A stretch of DNA of 64,000 nt, taken from the NCBI RefSeq assembly GCF_001865575.2, contig NZ_CP017562.2, forward strand, positions 558,001-622,000, written 5' to 3'. Below, piece by piece: positions 7,381 through 17,030 of this stretch (position 1 is its first letter; each line of letters starts with the position of its first letter). This stretch comes from Paraburkholderia sprentiae WSM5005 (GTDB lineage Bacteria > Pseudomonadota > Gammaproteobacteria > Burkholderiales > Burkholderiaceae). The notes beneath the pieces are model-generated. The model had not been told where the DNA came from and ran no database searches. It saw only the letters and a program-made list of their open reading frames with translations. Made by a program: the position numbers and the translations under genes.

Positions 7381-7656
7381 ATGATGATTCAGAACTTCGA
7401 GCAAATGATCGGCGGCCAGGTCACGCAACTGTGCGCGAGTCTCGGCGAAGGGCCGACGCCGCATCGCGTGATCATCAGCCTCGCTGATTCCGCGAAGACG
7501 CTGGTGGTTCTGGATGCATCCGGATTCATCGGCACGCTGAAGGCCGAGATCGAGGACCCGGAGAAACTGCTCGCCGATGCGATCGCCAAGGCGCGCAACG
7601 ACGGTCTGATCGAGCGCGCAATCGATACCGGCACGATTCAGGAGGCGGCGCTGTAG
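7381..7656 (+). CDS. Conserved-type hypothetical protein
   Basis: A 91-residue soluble protein (starts MMIQNFEQMIGGQVTQL) with clear high-GC codon bias and a GGGAG ribosome binding site right before tandem ATG codons. The composition is alternating amphipathic strands (HRVIISLADSAKTLVVLDA) and a C-terminal helix (LLADAIAKARNDGLIERAI). No domain recognised and no catalytic residues obvious. It is co-directional with the DoxX gene, 76 bases away. Confidence 0.65.
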   Translation: MMIQNFEQMIGGQVTQLCASLGEGPTPHRVIISLADSAKTLVVLDASGFIGTLKAEIEDPEKLLADAIAKARNDGLIERAIDTGTIQEAAL

Positions 7657-7678
7657 GCGACGGCGTCACGCACGCCGC

Positions 7679-9139
7679 TTACTTGCTTGCGGCGCTTGCC
7701 CCGCGCGCGGACGATGCGGCCGCGTGCGGCTCCGGATGCACGAAGCACGCAAGCACGAGGCCCAGCACCAGCAGTCCCACCGAAATAGCCGTCGCCGCCT
7801 GCATCCCCGGCACGATCTGCGTCGCGGCCGCGCCGCCGGCGAGCGCGCCGAAAGCCGCCACGCCCACCGCGCCGCCGGCTTGGCGCGCCGTGTTCAATAC
7901 TGCCGACGCCGTACCCGCGCGCCGCGCCTCGGTCGATGCCAGCACCGCCGTGGTCATCGCCGGCACCGCGAGCCCCATGCCCGACGGAATCAATAAGAAC
8001 GGCAGCAGCAGGCCGATGAGCGGCGTGTCGGTGTCGACGAGATGCAGCAGGCCGTAGCCGAGACCCGCCGTGATCGCCCCGAGGATCATCGGCACGCGCA
8101 CCCCTAAGCGGCCGATCACCCAGCCGCTCGCGACGTTCGAGATCAGGAAGCCGCCGGTCAGCGGCAGGAATGCGAGGCCCGCCTGCAACGGTGTGTAGCC
8201 GCGCACGCGCTGCAGGTAAAGGCTCAGCACGAACACCATGCCGTAATACGTCAGGTTCACGCAGACGCCGAACAGCACTGCCGCGCTGAACGTGCGCGTA
8301 CCGAACAGCGACAGCGGCAGCATCGGGCGCGCGACCCGCGCTTCGACGAACACGAAGGCACCCGCCGCCAACAGCGCCAGCACGAAGCCGCCGGCCACGA
8401 GCGGATGCGTGAGCCCGAGCGGGCGCCATTCGATCACCGCGGCGACGAACGCGGTCAGCGCGACGATCGCGAGGCACTGGCCGCCGAGATCGATGCCGCG
8501 CGGCTGCCCGTCGGTGTTGTCGCAAGCGGCGGCCGGCGTGCCGCGCTGCGCGGTTGGCGGACGCGGCACCCACAGCAGCGTCGCAAGCAGGCCGGCCGCG
8601 CAGATCGGCAGATTGACGAGAAAGATGCTGCGCCAGCCGAATGCGGCGATCAGCAGACCGCCGGCCACCGGCCCGGCCGCGATCGAAATCGCGCCGGACG
8701 CGGTCCACAGGCCGACCGCGCGGGCCCGCAGCTTCGGTTCGTGGCCGAACGACTGATTGAGCAGCGCGAGCGAGTTCGGCAGCATCGCGGCCGCGCCGAT
8801 GCCTTGCACCGCGCGCGCGGCGATCAGCATCGGCGCGTCGAGCGCGAGCCCGCAGGCCAGCGACGCGAGCGCGAACAGCACGATCCCGCACGCATACATG
8901 CGCCGCGCGCCGAAGCGGTCGCCGAGCGCGCCGGCGCAGAGCATCAGCACCGCGAACGCGAGCGTGTACGCATCGACGACCCATTGCAGGCCCGCGACGT
9001 TGGCGTGCAAGTCGGCGCCGATTCGCGGCAGTGCGATGTTGACGATGGTCACATCGAGTTGCGTGACCACGAAGCCGACGCTGACGGTCGCGAGAACGCG
9101 GCCGAGCGCGGGCGAAAGGGAGGGGGTGGATGAGTTCAT
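7679..9139 (-). CDS. DHA2 family MFS drug/H+ antiporter (EmrB/QacA-type)
   Basis: A 486-residue, 14-segment major facilitator. The DHA2 signatures are present: VTQLDVTIVNIALPRIG in TM1, motif A ALGDRFGARRMY near residue 72, and motif C around AGPVAGGLLIAAFGWRSIF. This family exports multiple drugs or small metabolites by proton antiport at the inner membrane. No membrane fusion partner (EmrA) is nearby, so it probably acts alone. It follows the MHS transporter gene on the same strand after 114 bases; a hairpin in that gap suggests separate transcription. Confidence 0.9.
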   Translation of the reverse strand: MNSSTPSLSPALGRVLATVSVGFVVTQLDVTIVNIALPRIGADLHANVAGLQWVVDAYTLAFAVLMLCAGALGDRFGARRMYACGIVLFALASLACGLALDAPMLIAARAVQGIGAAAMLPNSLALLNQSFGHEPKLRARAVGLWTASGAISIAAGPVAGGLLIAAFGWRSIFLVNLPICAAGLLATLLWVPRPPTAQRGTPAAACDNTDGQPRGIDLGGQCLAIVALTAFVAAVIEWRPLGLTHPLVAGGFVLALLAAGAFVFVEARVARPMLPLSLFGTRTFSAAVLFGVCVNLTYYGMVFVLSLYLQRVRGYTPLQAGLAFLPLTGGFLISNVASGWVIGRLGVRVPMILGAITAGLGYGLLHLVDTDTPLIGLLLPFLLIPSGMGLAVPAMTTAVLASTEARRAGTASAVLNTARQAGGAVGVAAFGALAGGAAATQIVPGMQAATAISVGLLVLGLVLACFVHPEPHAAASSARGASAASK

Positions 9140-9210
9140 GACTGCATCGTAAACCCGATGCAGCGCGCCACGTTTCGGGGTCGCGTGAAGTGTGGAAGTC
9201 GCTTCGCTAG

Positions 9211-9238
9211 CGACGGCGCCTCGAAAAGCACGCCGTCG
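9211..9238 (-). terminator. Hairpin between the two MFS genes
   Basis: CGACGGCG (9211-9218) and CGCCGTCG (9231-9238) are exact reverse complements with a 12-base loop, located 16 bases after the stop of the upstream transporter. There is no following T run, so it may slow but not strictly terminate transcription. Confidence 0.35.
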
Positions 9239-9253
9239 CAGGGGCCGGTCGGA

Positions 9254-10555
9254 TCAGTGCGCCCGCGGGGCGTCCTTGACGAACAGCGTGGTCAGCGCGC
9301 CAAGCACACAAATCGCCGCGACATACAGGGGCGCGGCCAGCGGGTTCGACTTCATCATCAGCGACACGGCGATCGGCGTCAGGCCGCCGAACACCGCATA
9401 CGCGACGTTGTACGAGAACGAGATGCCCGAGAAGCGCACCGCCGGTGGGAAGCCGCGCACCATCACGAGCGGAATCGCGCCGATTACGCCGACGAAAAGC
9501 CCGGCCAGTGCGTACAGCGGTACGAGCAGCGAGGTATCGACGGCCAACTGGCGGAACATCACGTAGTAGATCAGCGCAAGCGCAAGGCCGCCGACGAAAA
9601 TCGTGCGCCCCGCGCCAATGCGTCCCGCGATCGAACCGGCCATCACGCAGCCGATGGTCAGGCACAGCGTCGCGGCACAGTTTGCGATCAGCGCGGTGGC
9701 CGGCTCGACGTGGAATTGCTTTTGCAGCAGCGTCGGCGTCATCAGGATCACGACGACGATCGCCGCGGACAGCATCCACGTGAGCAGCATCGACACGATC
9801 ACCGCGCGGCCGTGATCGCGCAGCACAGCCTTCAGCGGCACTTCCGCGGCGATCGCCTTGCGCTGCTTCAGCTCGGCGAACACCGGCGTCTCGTGCAGCC
9901 AGCGGCGCAGATAAACCGAAAACATGCCGAACACGCCTCCTATGAGGAACGGAACCCGCCACGCATACGCGGAGATATCGGCCGGCGTGAAATGGCGATT
10001 GACCGCCGACGCAATCAGCGAACCGAGCAGAATGCCCGCCGTGAGGCCGGCCGTCAGCGTGCCGCATGCATAGCCGACGTGCCGCCCGGGCACATGCTCG
10101 GACACGAACACCCATGCACCCGGCACTTCGCCGCCCACCGCCGCGCCCTGCATCACGCGGAACACGAGCAGCAGCACCGGTGCGAGCACGCCGATGCTCG
10201 CGTAGGTGGGCATCAGGCCCATCAGCAGCGTCGGTACCGACATCAGCAGCACGCTCAGCGTGAACATGCGCTTGCGGCCGAACAGGTCGCCGAAGTGCGC
10301 CATGATGATGCCGCCGAGCGGCCGCGCCAGATAGCCGGCCGCGAAAATGCCGAAAGTCTGCACCTGACGCAACCAGTCCGGCATCGCCGCCGGGAAGAAC
10401 AGCTGGCCGATCGCCGGCGCGAAGAAAACGAAGATGATGAAGTCGTAGAACTCGAGCGCTCCGCCGAGCGCGGCGAGACCGAGTGTCTTGTAATCGCTGT
10501 GCCCGAGCGGGCGTGGGGTGACAGCCTGCGCTCCACCCAGATTTGTCGCTTGCAT
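9254..10555 (-). CDS. MHS family MFS transporter (metabolite:H+ symporter)
   Basis: A 433-residue 12-segment transporter. The MHS subgroup is indicated by LGGALEFYDFIIFVFFA in TM1, GYLARPLGGIIMAHFGDLFGRK (motif A), and RVMQGAAVGGEVPGA in TM4. Members import organic acids or osmolytes (citrate, shikimate, proline/betaine, alpha-ketoglutarate) with protons. The ATG at 10553-10555 is used; an upstream in-frame start would add a charged extension not typical of the family. It is divergent from a response regulator and 1.2 kb from the hydroxyproline operon, so uptake of a proline-like substrate is possible but unproven. Confidence 0.88.
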   Translation of the reverse strand: MQATNLGGAQAVTPRPLGHSDYKTLGLAALGGALEFYDFIIFVFFAPAIGQLFFPAAMPDWLRQVQTFGIFAAGYLARPLGGIIMAHFGDLFGRKRMFTLSVLLMSVPTLLMGLMPTYASIGVLAPVLLLVFRVMQGAAVGGEVPGAWVFVSEHVPGRHVGYACGTLTAGLTAGILLGSLIASAVNRHFTPADISAYAWRVPFLIGGVFGMFSVYLRRWLHETPVFAELKQRKAIAAEVPLKAVLRDHGRAVIVSMLLTWMLSAAIVVVILMTPTLLQKQFHVEPATALIANCAATLCLTIGCVMAGSIAGRIGAGRTIFVGGLALALIYYVMFRQLAVDTSLLVPLYALAGLFVGVIGAIPLVMVRGFPPAVRFSGISFSYNVAYAVFGGLTPIAVSLMMKSNPLAAPLYVAAICVLGALTTLFVKDAPRAH

Positions 10556-10846
10556 TGCTGTGTCGTTCGATGAATTGGAAGTCACGCGCGTGACGCGTGG
10601 AGATACGGCGGTCGTCGGGCGAGAAGTGTGGCAGGCGCTGGGTAGAGCACGGGACACGGCGCGCCGTTGGGATAGGGCGGGCGCGCTGACGACAGAGGCC
10701 GGCGCGGATTTTACAGGATGAAAGCGGGAGCCCCGCGCACGCGCCTGGTTGGGCGACGAAAGCCGCGGAAATTAAGAATGCTCCGACGGGCGGGACCGGA
10801 TGCGCCCCCGAGAATGGTCCGCGTGTCTTTGTCGAGAGTGCATCCC

Positions 10847-11581
10847 ATGCGCGTTGCTGTGCTTCAGCGTGACCCGGTCATGCGGCAGTCGATTGAAACG
10901 ATTCTGGTGAGAGCCGGCCATTTCTGCGCGGCCTATGAGAACGGGCTCGCCATGTCGAGGGGGCTAGCGCGCTCCACGATGGATCTGCTGGTGCTCGACT
11001 GGCAGGATACGCGGTCAGCCGGCGCCGACCTGTTGCGCTCGGTGCGCCGCGTGGCGGGTGAGCGCGTGCCGATCATGGTCGTATCGAGCGACGGGTCGGA
11101 ACAAAGCATGGTGCGCGCGCTGGCCGGCGGCGCCGACGACTACCTCGCGTCGCCGCTGCGCGACGCCGAGTTTCGCGCGCGTGTCGCGGCGCTGCTGCGG
11201 CGCGCGTATCCGGATCGCTTCAGCGCGGCGACCGGTTTCGAAATCGGTCCCTATCGCTTCGACACCGTTTGCGGGGCAGTCGCGCTGCGCGGCGAACCGG
11301 TGCCGCTGTCGCCCACGCAGTACCGGATCGCGGCGCTGCTGTTTTCCAACATCGACCGCGTCATGTCGCGCGAGCATATCTTCGAGACCGTGTGGGGCCG
11401 CGAACTGCTTGAATTCACGCGGACCATCGACAGTCATGTTTCGCGGCTGCGTCTGCTGCTCGCGCTGGAGCCGCATAATGGTGTCCGGCTGGAGCCCGTG
11501 TACAAGAGCGGCTACCGGTTGCTGTGGCTCGGCGAACAGACGTCCGGGAGTAAACCTGGGCAGTCGGCGCGGAGGCCGTAA
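10847..11581 (+). CDS. OmpR-family response regulator with atypical receiver
   Basis: 244 residues: receiver domain about 1-120, winged-helix DNA-binding domain about 140-235 ([36 protein letters not shown]). The phosphorylatable aspartate is at residue 51 (LLVLDWQD). The invariant lysine usually found in a KP pair is replaced: the loop reads [10 protein letters not shown], with serine at about 102. The acidic pair near the N-terminus is reduced to one aspartate. This suggests non-standard or phosphorylation-independent signalling. No sensor kinase gene is adjacent. The ATG at 10847 fits the family start (MRVAVLQRD). It lies upstream of the hydroxyproline genes, separated by about 230 bases. 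Confidence 0.9.
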   Translation: MRVAVLQRDPVMRQSIETILVRAGHFCAAYENGLAMSRGLARSTMDLLVLDWQDTRSAGADLLRSVRRVAGERVPIMVVSSDGSEQSMVRALAGGADDYLASPLRDAEFRARVAALLRRAYPDRFSAATGFEIGPYRFDTVCGAVALRGEPVPLSPTQYRIAALLFSNIDRVMSREHIFETVWGRELLEFTRTIDSHVSRLRLLLALEPHNGVRLEPVYKSGYRLLWLGEQTSGSKPGQSARRP

Positions 11582-11808
11582 GGTCGCGGCGCTCAGGGAT
11601 ATGCTGGAATCCGCGTTGCAGCCCGTCGTGCCCGCCAGCGGTGTTCATTATCCTCACGTGTGTGCTGCCGGGAGCGATACCGAATCTCGGCCGGTTTCGC
11701 GCGCTGCGCGTGCCGCGGATCATGCACCGCGCGGTTATGCCGAAATCGCCACAATCCGCGCGCACGCGCACCAAGACCCATGGGCCCGCTATTCCTACCA
11801 TGGGCGAC

Positions 11809-12756
11809 ATGAAAACCCTCAACATTATCGACTCGCATACCGGCGGTGAGCCTACCCGCCTCGTGGTGTCGGGTGGCCCGGCGCTGGGCGGCGGCACGCT
11901 CGCGCAACGGCTCGACGTGTTCCGCACGCGCTTCGACGATTGGCGCGCCGGCATCGTCACCGAACCACGCGGCTCGGACGTGGTGGTTGGCGCGCTGCTC
12001 TGCGAGCCCGACGATCCGACCTGCGCGGCCGGCGTGATCTTCTTCAACAACGTCGGCTATTTGGGCATGTGCGGGCACGGCACGATCGGGCTCGTCGTGT
12101 CGCTCGCCCACATGGGGCGGATCGGGCCGGGACGTCACCGCATCGAAACGCCGGTCGGCGTGGTCGAGGCGACGCTGAACCAAGACGGCAGCGTCGCCGT
12201 GCGCAACGTACCCGCGTATCGCCACCGCAAGGCGGTGCAGGTCCATGTGCCGGGCTACGGCGTGCTGACCGGCGACATCGGCTGGGGCGGCAACTGGTTT
12301 TTCCTCGTCGCCGAGCACGGGCACGAGCTCGAAGCGGCGAACATCGCGAGCCTTACCGCGTTCAGCTCGGCGATCCGCGACGCGCTGATCGCACAGAACA
12401 TCACCGGCGCGAACGGCGCGCTGATCGACCATATCGAGCTGTTTGGACCGGCTTCCCGCGAGGGCCTCGACAGCCGCAGCTTCGTGCTGTGCCCCGGTAA
12501 TGCGTACGACCGCTCGCCGTGTGGCACCGGCACCAGCGCGAAGCTCGCGTGTCTCGCGGCCGACGGCAAGCTCGCCGAGGGCGCGGTGTGGCGCCAGCAG
12601 AGCATCATCGGCAGCGTGTTCGAGGCGAGCTATCGCGCGGCGGGCGACGGCATCCACGTGATTCCAACCATCACCGGTCACGCGCACATCATGGCCGAGG
12701 GACGGCTGTGCTTCGACGAGCGTGATCCTTTCGTGTGGGGTATTCGTACCGCATGA
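11809..12756 (+). CDS. lhpA: 4-hydroxyproline 2-epimerase (proline racemase family)
   Basis: A 315-residue proline racemase family protein. Both catalytic cysteines are present: Cys88 in MCGHG and Cys238 in SPCGTGTS. A Cys/Cys pair marks racemases/epimerases rather than the Thr-containing dehydratases. It converts trans-4-hydroxy-L-proline to cis-4-hydroxy-D-proline, the first step of hydroxyproline catabolism. The assignment to hydroxyproline rather than proline is supported by the next three genes, which look like D-hydroxyproline dehydrogenase subunits. The ATG at 11809 is favoured; ATG at 11800 would add three residues. The stop overlaps the next start (ATGA). Confidence 0.93.
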   Translation: MKTLNIIDSHTGGEPTRLVVSGGPALGGGTLAQRLDVFRTRFDDWRAGIVTEPRGSDVVVGALLCEPDDPTCAAGVIFFNNVGYLGMCGHGTIGLVVSLAHMGRIGPGRHRIETPVGVVEATLNQDGSVAVRNVPAYRHRKAVQVHVPGYGVLTGDIGWGGNWFFLVAEHGHELEAANIASLTAFSSAIRDALIAQNITGANGALIDHIELFGPASREGLDSRSFVLCPGNAYDRSPCGTGTSAKLACLAADGKLAEGAVWRQQSIIGSVFEASYRAAGDGIHVIPTITGHAHIMAEGRLCFDERDPFVWGIRTA

Positions 12757-13901
12757 GTCCGGACGTGCTGATCATCGGAGCGGGTATCGTCGGTGCCGCG
12801 TGCGCGGCGGAACTGGCCGCGCTCGGCCTGCGCGTCGACGTGCTCGACGCGCAGCGCATCGGCGGCGGCGCGACGGCGGCCGGCATGGGCCATATCGTCG
12901 TGATGAACGACTCGCCCGCCGAATTCGCGCTTAGCCGCTATTCCCGCGAGCTTTGGCTCGAGCTCGCGCCGCAGCTGCGCGGGTGCGACGCCTTCGCGCG
13001 CTGCGGCACGCTATGGGTCGCCGCCGACGACAAAGAGTGCCAAGCCGCGCGCGCGATGCAAGCGGCGTTTGCGGCGCAAGGCGTCGCCGCGCAACTGCTC
13101 GACGCGGCGGAACTGCGTGCCTGCGAACCGGCGCTCGCCGCATCGATGGCGGGCGGCTTGCGCATCGAGCACGACAGCATCGTGTATGCGCCGACCGTCG
13201 CCGAATGGCTGCTCACGCAGTCGCCGCACGCGGCGAACATCGGCGTGCGGCTCGGTGCGCCGGTCGCATCGATCGATGTGGGGGGCGTGACGCTGGCGAG
13301 TGGCGAGCGCATCGGCGCGGCTCACGTGGTCGTCGCGAACGGCCTCGGGGCTGCGCAGTTGCTGCCGCTGCCACTGCAGCCGAAGAAAGGTCACCTGCTG
13401 ATCACCGACCGCTACCCGGAGCTCCTGCGTCATCAACTGCTCGAACTTGGCTATATCAAGAGCGCGCATCACGCGACCGGCACGTCGGTCGCGTTCAACG
13501 CGCAGCCGCGTCCTACCGGGCAACTGCTGATCGGCTCGTCGCGCCAGTTCGGAACGATCGATCCCACCGTCGAGATGCCGGTGCTCGCGCAGATGCTGCA
13601 ACGCGCCGCGCAGTATCTGCCGCGGTTGCCGACGCTCAGCGGCGTCCGCGCGTGGACCGGGTTTCGTGCCGCGTCGCCGGACGGCCTGCCGCTGATCGGA
13701 CCGGCCGGCGAATTCGCGTCCGACGTTACCTGTCGTTCGGCGTCCGGCGTGTGGCTCGCGGTCGGTCACGAAGGGCTCGGCGTGACGACCTCGCTCGCGA
13801 CCGCGAAACTGCTCGCGGCGCAGATCGCAGGTCACGCCGCGCCGATTCCTGTCGAACCTTATCTGCCGGTCCGCTTTGCTGAGCAGGTGGCTCATGACTG
13901 A
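12753..13901 (+). CDS. D-hydroxyproline dehydrogenase, DadA-like FAD subunit
   Basis: A 382-residue FAD-dependent oxidoreductase of the DAO family. The N-terminal dinucleotide motif is GAGIVG at residues 9-14, and the C-terminal substrate/FAD region reads [17 protein letters not shown] then [13 protein letters not shown]. In heteromeric D-hydroxyproline dehydrogenases known from pseudomonads, this kind of subunit carries the amine-oxidising site and works with a small 2Fe-2S protein and a second FAD protein. Here exactly those two follow, each overlapping by a few bases, so the three are cotranslated. The product would be 1-pyrroline-4-hydroxy-2-carboxylate. Confidence 0.9.
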   Translation: MSPDVLIIGAGIVGAACAAELAALGLRVDVLDAQRIGGGATAAGMGHIVVMNDSPAEFALSRYSRELWLELAPQLRGCDAFARCGTLWVAADDKECQAARAMQAAFAAQGVAAQLLDAAELRACEPALAASMAGGLRIEHDSIVYAPTVAEWLLTQSPHAANIGVRLGAPVASIDVGGVTLASGERIGAAHVVVANGLGAAQLLPLPLQPKKGHLLITDRYPELLRHQLLELGYIKSAHHATGTSVAFNAQPRPTGQLLIGSSRQFGTIDPTVEMPVLAQMLQRAAQYLPRLPTLSGVRAWTGFRAASPDGLPLIGPAGEFASDVTCRSASGVWLAVGHEGLGVTTSLATAKLLAAQIAGHAAPIPVEPYLPVRFAEQVAHD

Positions 13902-14169
13902 CACTGACGCGGCCCGCATCCGTTTGACGGTCGACGGCCGCGGCGTCGAAGTGAAAGCCGGCACGACCGTGGCCGCGGCGCTCGCGATCGCCGGGGTGAG
14001 CGGCTCGCGGCTGTCGGTCGGCGGCGAACCGCGGGAGGCCTTGTGCGGAATGGGCGTATGCCAGGAGTGCCGGGTGACGATCGACGGCCGCGCGCACGCG
14101 CTCGCGTGCCAGACGCTATGCCGCGACGGTCAGCGCGTGCAGACACGAAACGGGACAGCACACGTATGA
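13894..14169 (+). CDS. D-hydroxyproline dehydrogenase, small [2Fe-2S] subunit
   Basis: A 91-residue ferredoxin-like protein. Four cysteines at 51, 56, 59 and 72 (CGMGVCQEC then AC) form the plant-type 2Fe-2S pattern. It belongs to the (2Fe-2S)-binding subunits that sit between two flavoproteins in heteromeric amine dehydrogenases. It overlaps the preceding gene by 8 bases and the following by 4, so stoichiometric production is expected. Its job would be electron transfer between the two flavins. Confidence 0.9.
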   Translation: MTDTDAARIRLTVDGRGVEVKAGTTVAAALAIAGVSGSRLSVGGEPREALCGMGVCQECRVTIDGRAHALACQTLCRDGQRVQTRNGTAHV

Positions 14170-15458
14170 CGCAGCACTTCGACATCGTGGTGATCGGCGG
14201 CGGTCCGGCTGGGCTCAATGCCGCGCGGGCGGCGGCGCACGCTGGCGCGACGGTCGCGCAAGTCGACGACAATCCGCGCGCCGGCGGCCAGGTCTGGCGT
14301 CAAGGGCCCGGCCATCCGCCGCAGGCGCCGCTGCATGCGTTGCTCGCGGCGTTGCAATCGCAGCCCAACTTCACTGACTGGCCATCGACCCGCGTGATTG
14401 CGCCGCTCGGCGCGCAAGGCTTGCTGCTCGAATCCGCCGAACACGGCGGCATGTCGATCACCTATGACAGGCTGATTCTTGCGACCGGCGCTCGCGAGCG
14501 TCTTCTGCCGTTCCCGGGCTGGACGCTGCCCGGCGTGACCGGCGCGGGCGCGTTGCAGGCGCTGATCAAGGGCGGCATGCCGGTGCGCGACGAGCGGATC
14601 GTGATCGCCGGCAGCGGTCCGCTGCTGATAGCCGCGCTCGCGACCGCGCGCGAGGCCGGCGCGCGCGTGATCGCGGTGGTCGAGCAGGCGTGGGCGGCCG
14701 ATGTCGCGCGTTTTGGCGTGTCGCTGCTGCGCGAGCCTGCGAAGCTGCGTCAGGCGATCGGTCTCACGCGCGGCTTTAGGGGACTGCGCTACTGGACCGG
14801 CAGCATCGTGCGTGAAGCGCGGGGCGCGCAACGCGTGCAGCAGGTGACAATCCGGCGCGGGGAGCGCGATGTGACGCTCGCTTGCGACCGCGTCGCGTGC
14901 GGCTACGGACTGCTGCCGAACATCACGGTTGCGCAGGCGCTCGGCTGCGCGATCAACGACGCCGGCGAGATCGTCGTCGACGATCAGCAGCGCACTTCGA
15001 TCGAGCGCGTTTATGCGGCGGGCGAGTGCACCGGCATCGGCGGCGCGGAGCTCGCTTGCGTGGAAGGCGAGATTGCCGGTCTCGTCGCGAGCGGCGTGGC
15101 CGATGCGTTACCCGCCGCGCTGCCGGCGCTCGTCGCACAACGCGCGCGCTGGCGGGCCTTTGGCGCGCGCGTTGCGGCGTCGTTCGCATTGGGCGAGGCC
15201 GCGCGCACGCCGCCCGCGGATGCGACGCTGCTGTGCCGCTGCGAGGACGTCAGCGTCGGCGAGGTGCGCCGCTGCGCCGACTGGCGCGACGCGAAGCTGC
15301 ACACGCGCTACGGTATGGGGCCTTGCCAGGGGCGTATCTGCGGCGCGGCCGCAAGCCTGTACTTCGGCTGGCCGGCCGCCGAGCCGCGTCCGCCGTTCAG
15401 CCCCGCGCAACTTGGCACGCTGATGAGCGCGGCCGAAGCGCCGACAGCGGCGCCATGA
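14166..15458 (+). CDS. D-hydroxyproline dehydrogenase, NAD(P)/FAD subunit with BFD-like [2Fe-2S] domain
   Basis: 430 residues. N-terminal FAD motif GGGPAG at 11-16, a second nucleotide-binding motif (VIAGSGPLLIAALATA) near residue 140, and a C-terminal BFD-like domain with four cysteines: CRCED at about 357-359 and GPCQGRIC at about 387-392. This architecture matches the large partner subunit of heteromeric D-hydroxyproline and opine/hydrogen-cyanide-type dehydrogenases. It probably passes electrons on to the respiratory chain. ATGA overlap with the ferredoxin gene. Downstream pathway enzymes (pyrroline-hydroxycarboxylate deaminase and ketoglutarate semialdehyde dehydrogenase) are not in this operon. 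Confidence 0.9.
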   Translation: MTQHFDIVVIGGGPAGLNAARAAAHAGATVAQVDDNPRAGGQVWRQGPGHPPQAPLHALLAALQSQPNFTDWPSTRVIAPLGAQGLLLESAEHGGMSITYDRLILATGARERLLPFPGWTLPGVTGAGALQALIKGGMPVRDERIVIAGSGPLLIAALATAREAGARVIAVVEQAWAADVARFGVSLLREPAKLRQAIGLTRGFRGLRYWTGSIVREARGAQRVQQVTIRRGERDVTLACDRVACGYGLLPNITVAQALGCAINDAGEIVVDDQQRTSIERVYAAGECTGIGGAELACVEGEIAGLVASGVADALPAALPALVAQRARWRAFGARVAASFALGEAARTPPADATLLCRCEDVSVGEVRRCADWRDAKLHTRYGMGPCQGRICGAAASLYFGWPAAEPRPPFSPAQLGTLMSAAEAPTAAP

Positions 15459-15617
15459 CGGCTCCGCGCTTACCCGCGGTCGATATTGGCGGGCGCCGCG
15501 CGGCTCTATAATCGACCGCATTCGACCGCACCGGCACGCTGCCGGGCCGTATCGGCGCAGCGATCCGCGAACGCGACCCAACGCATTCAACCAGGCACGC
15601 CCCAACGGAACCGCACG

Positions 15618-16385
15618 ATGAACACGCTGGCTCATCCGCTCGAACCGGACGATACGACGTTGTCCGGCATGCTGTCGCATTTCAGGTTGCTTGAGCCGGT
15701 ATTCGACGCGATGCCGGACGTCGTGTTCTTCGTGAAGGATGCCGACGCGCGTTATGCGCTCGTCAACCGCACGCTCGCTACGCGCTGCGGCTTCAAGGAA
15801 AAAGCGGCGCTGCTCGGCAAGACTGCGGAAGACGTGTTCCCACGCCGCTTCGGGCGCATCTATACCGCGCAGGACAAGGCGATCATCGGCGTCGGCAACC
15901 AGATGCTGGATCAGCTCGAATTGCACCTGTATCCGGGCCGTCAACCGGGCTGGTGCCTGACTTGCAAACAGCCGTTGCGCGATGCGAACGGCAAGGTGGT
16001 CGGCCTCGCCGGCATCTCCCGCGATCTGAAAGCCGACGAAAGCAGCCATCCGGCCTACAGCCGGCTCGCCGCGGTCGTGCAGTCGATCCAGGAGAATTAC
16101 GTGCAGCCGCTGAACCTGAAGCAGCTGGCGGCGATGGCGGACATGTCGGTCGCGCAGCTGGAACGCTACTTTCACAAGGTGTTCCATCTGACGCCGCGCC
16201 AGGTGCTGTTGAAAACGCGACTCGATGCGGCGACCGCGTTGCTGGTTTCGCACGACAAGGTCACCGACGTCGCCGCGCGCTGCGGCTACACCGATCACAG
16301 CGCGTTCACGCGGCAATTCAAGGCGACCGTCGGCGTCACACCGACCGAATACCGGATGTTGCTGCACGGTACGCTGCGTAGCTGA
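15618..16385 (+). CDS. AraC-family regulator with N-terminal PAS domain
   Basis: 255 residues. The first half is a PAS fold (PVFDAMPDVVFFVKDADARY, LVNRTLATRCGFKE, CKQPLRDANGKVVGLAGISRD), the second half a double-HTH AraC domain (LKQLAAMADMSVAQLERYFH, VTDVAARCGYTDHSAFTRQF, GVTPTEYR). It lies 160 bases after the hydroxyproline dehydrogenase genes on the same strand and is the obvious candidate to sense hydroxyproline or a pathway intermediate. A PAS sensor in front of an AraC domain is less common than a cupin-type sensor. ATG at 15618 chosen because the preceding in-frame codons have no family similarity. Confidence 0.88.
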   Translation: MNTLAHPLEPDDTTLSGMLSHFRLLEPVFDAMPDVVFFVKDADARYALVNRTLATRCGFKEKAALLGKTAEDVFPRRFGRIYTAQDKAIIGVGNQMLDQLELHLYPGRQPGWCLTCKQPLRDANGKVVGLAGISRDLKADESSHPAYSRLAAVVQSIQENYVQPLNLKQLAAMADMSVAQLERYFHKVFHLTPRQVLLKTRLDAATALLVSHDKVTDVAARCGYTDHSAFTRQFKATVGVTPTEYRMLLHGTLRS

Positions 16386-16617
16386 GCGGCATCGCACGTG
16401 TCATGATTGGTGCGCGCACGCCGACCCTGGCGGCAGGCGAACCACCTAAGGACTGGAGGACGACTAATCGCAGCAGTGCGCGGGCGGCACTGCTCGAAAT
16501 CCGGCTGATGACAGGACTGGGCCCGGCACTGCCCGACTGCGCAGGAAGCGTCGCAGCGGCTGAAACACGAAGGACCGGATTAGCGCCTGGCCAGCCATGA
16601 CCCCTGGCGCATCTTCG

Positions 16618-16881
16618 TCACTGTTTCATCGTCCCCGTCGCATTGGAGTTCGAGGCCCCTTGGGGCGACAGGGCTTTCTCGCGCTTCTGCATCAATGTGC
16701 CACTCGCGGGCTTGCCGCTGCCGGTGTCAGCCGCGCGGCCCATGCTCTGGCCAGCGGTACCGGGCTGCGCATTCTGACTATCCTGGTTTGCTGGCTTCGC
16801 GTTGCCGGTATTGGTCTGCGCAAACGCAGAAGTACCAGCGGTGAGGGAAATTGCGAGGATTACTGCCAATATCCGCTTCAT
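16618..16881 (-). CDS. Small secreted protein of unknown function
   Basis: An 87-residue protein with a classical signal peptide (MKRILAVILAISLTAGTSAFAQ, cleavage expected after AFA). The mature part is low-complexity, rich in Asn, Gln, Gly, Ser and Thr, with no cysteines and no predicted domain. GGAGA precedes the ATG. Such small periplasmic proteins are common in Burkholderiaceae and are mostly uncharacterised. It stands alone between the AraC gene and the DoxX gene. Confidence 0.7.
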   Translation of the reverse strand: MKRILAVILAISLTAGTSAFAQTNTGNAKPANQDSQNAQPGTAGQSMGRAADTGSGKPASGTLMQKREKALSPQGASNSNATGTMKQ

Positions 16882-17030
16882 GATCGTCTCCTGTTCGGGA
16901 AGCGCCTGCGCGCTGCCTTCGACATGTTCGCAGCATGGGTTGTGCCCGTTCCAACTGAGATCTGAAACCGATAACTGGCTGGTAATAGCACTTCCAGCGT
17001 GCTTTTAAGCTCTTGATGGCCGCATAAGGT

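Noticed and set aside
9158-10573. A 471-codon plus-strand open frame opposite the MHS transporter
   Set aside because: His/Arg/Gln-rich with no domain; it is exactly antisense to a well-supported transporter.
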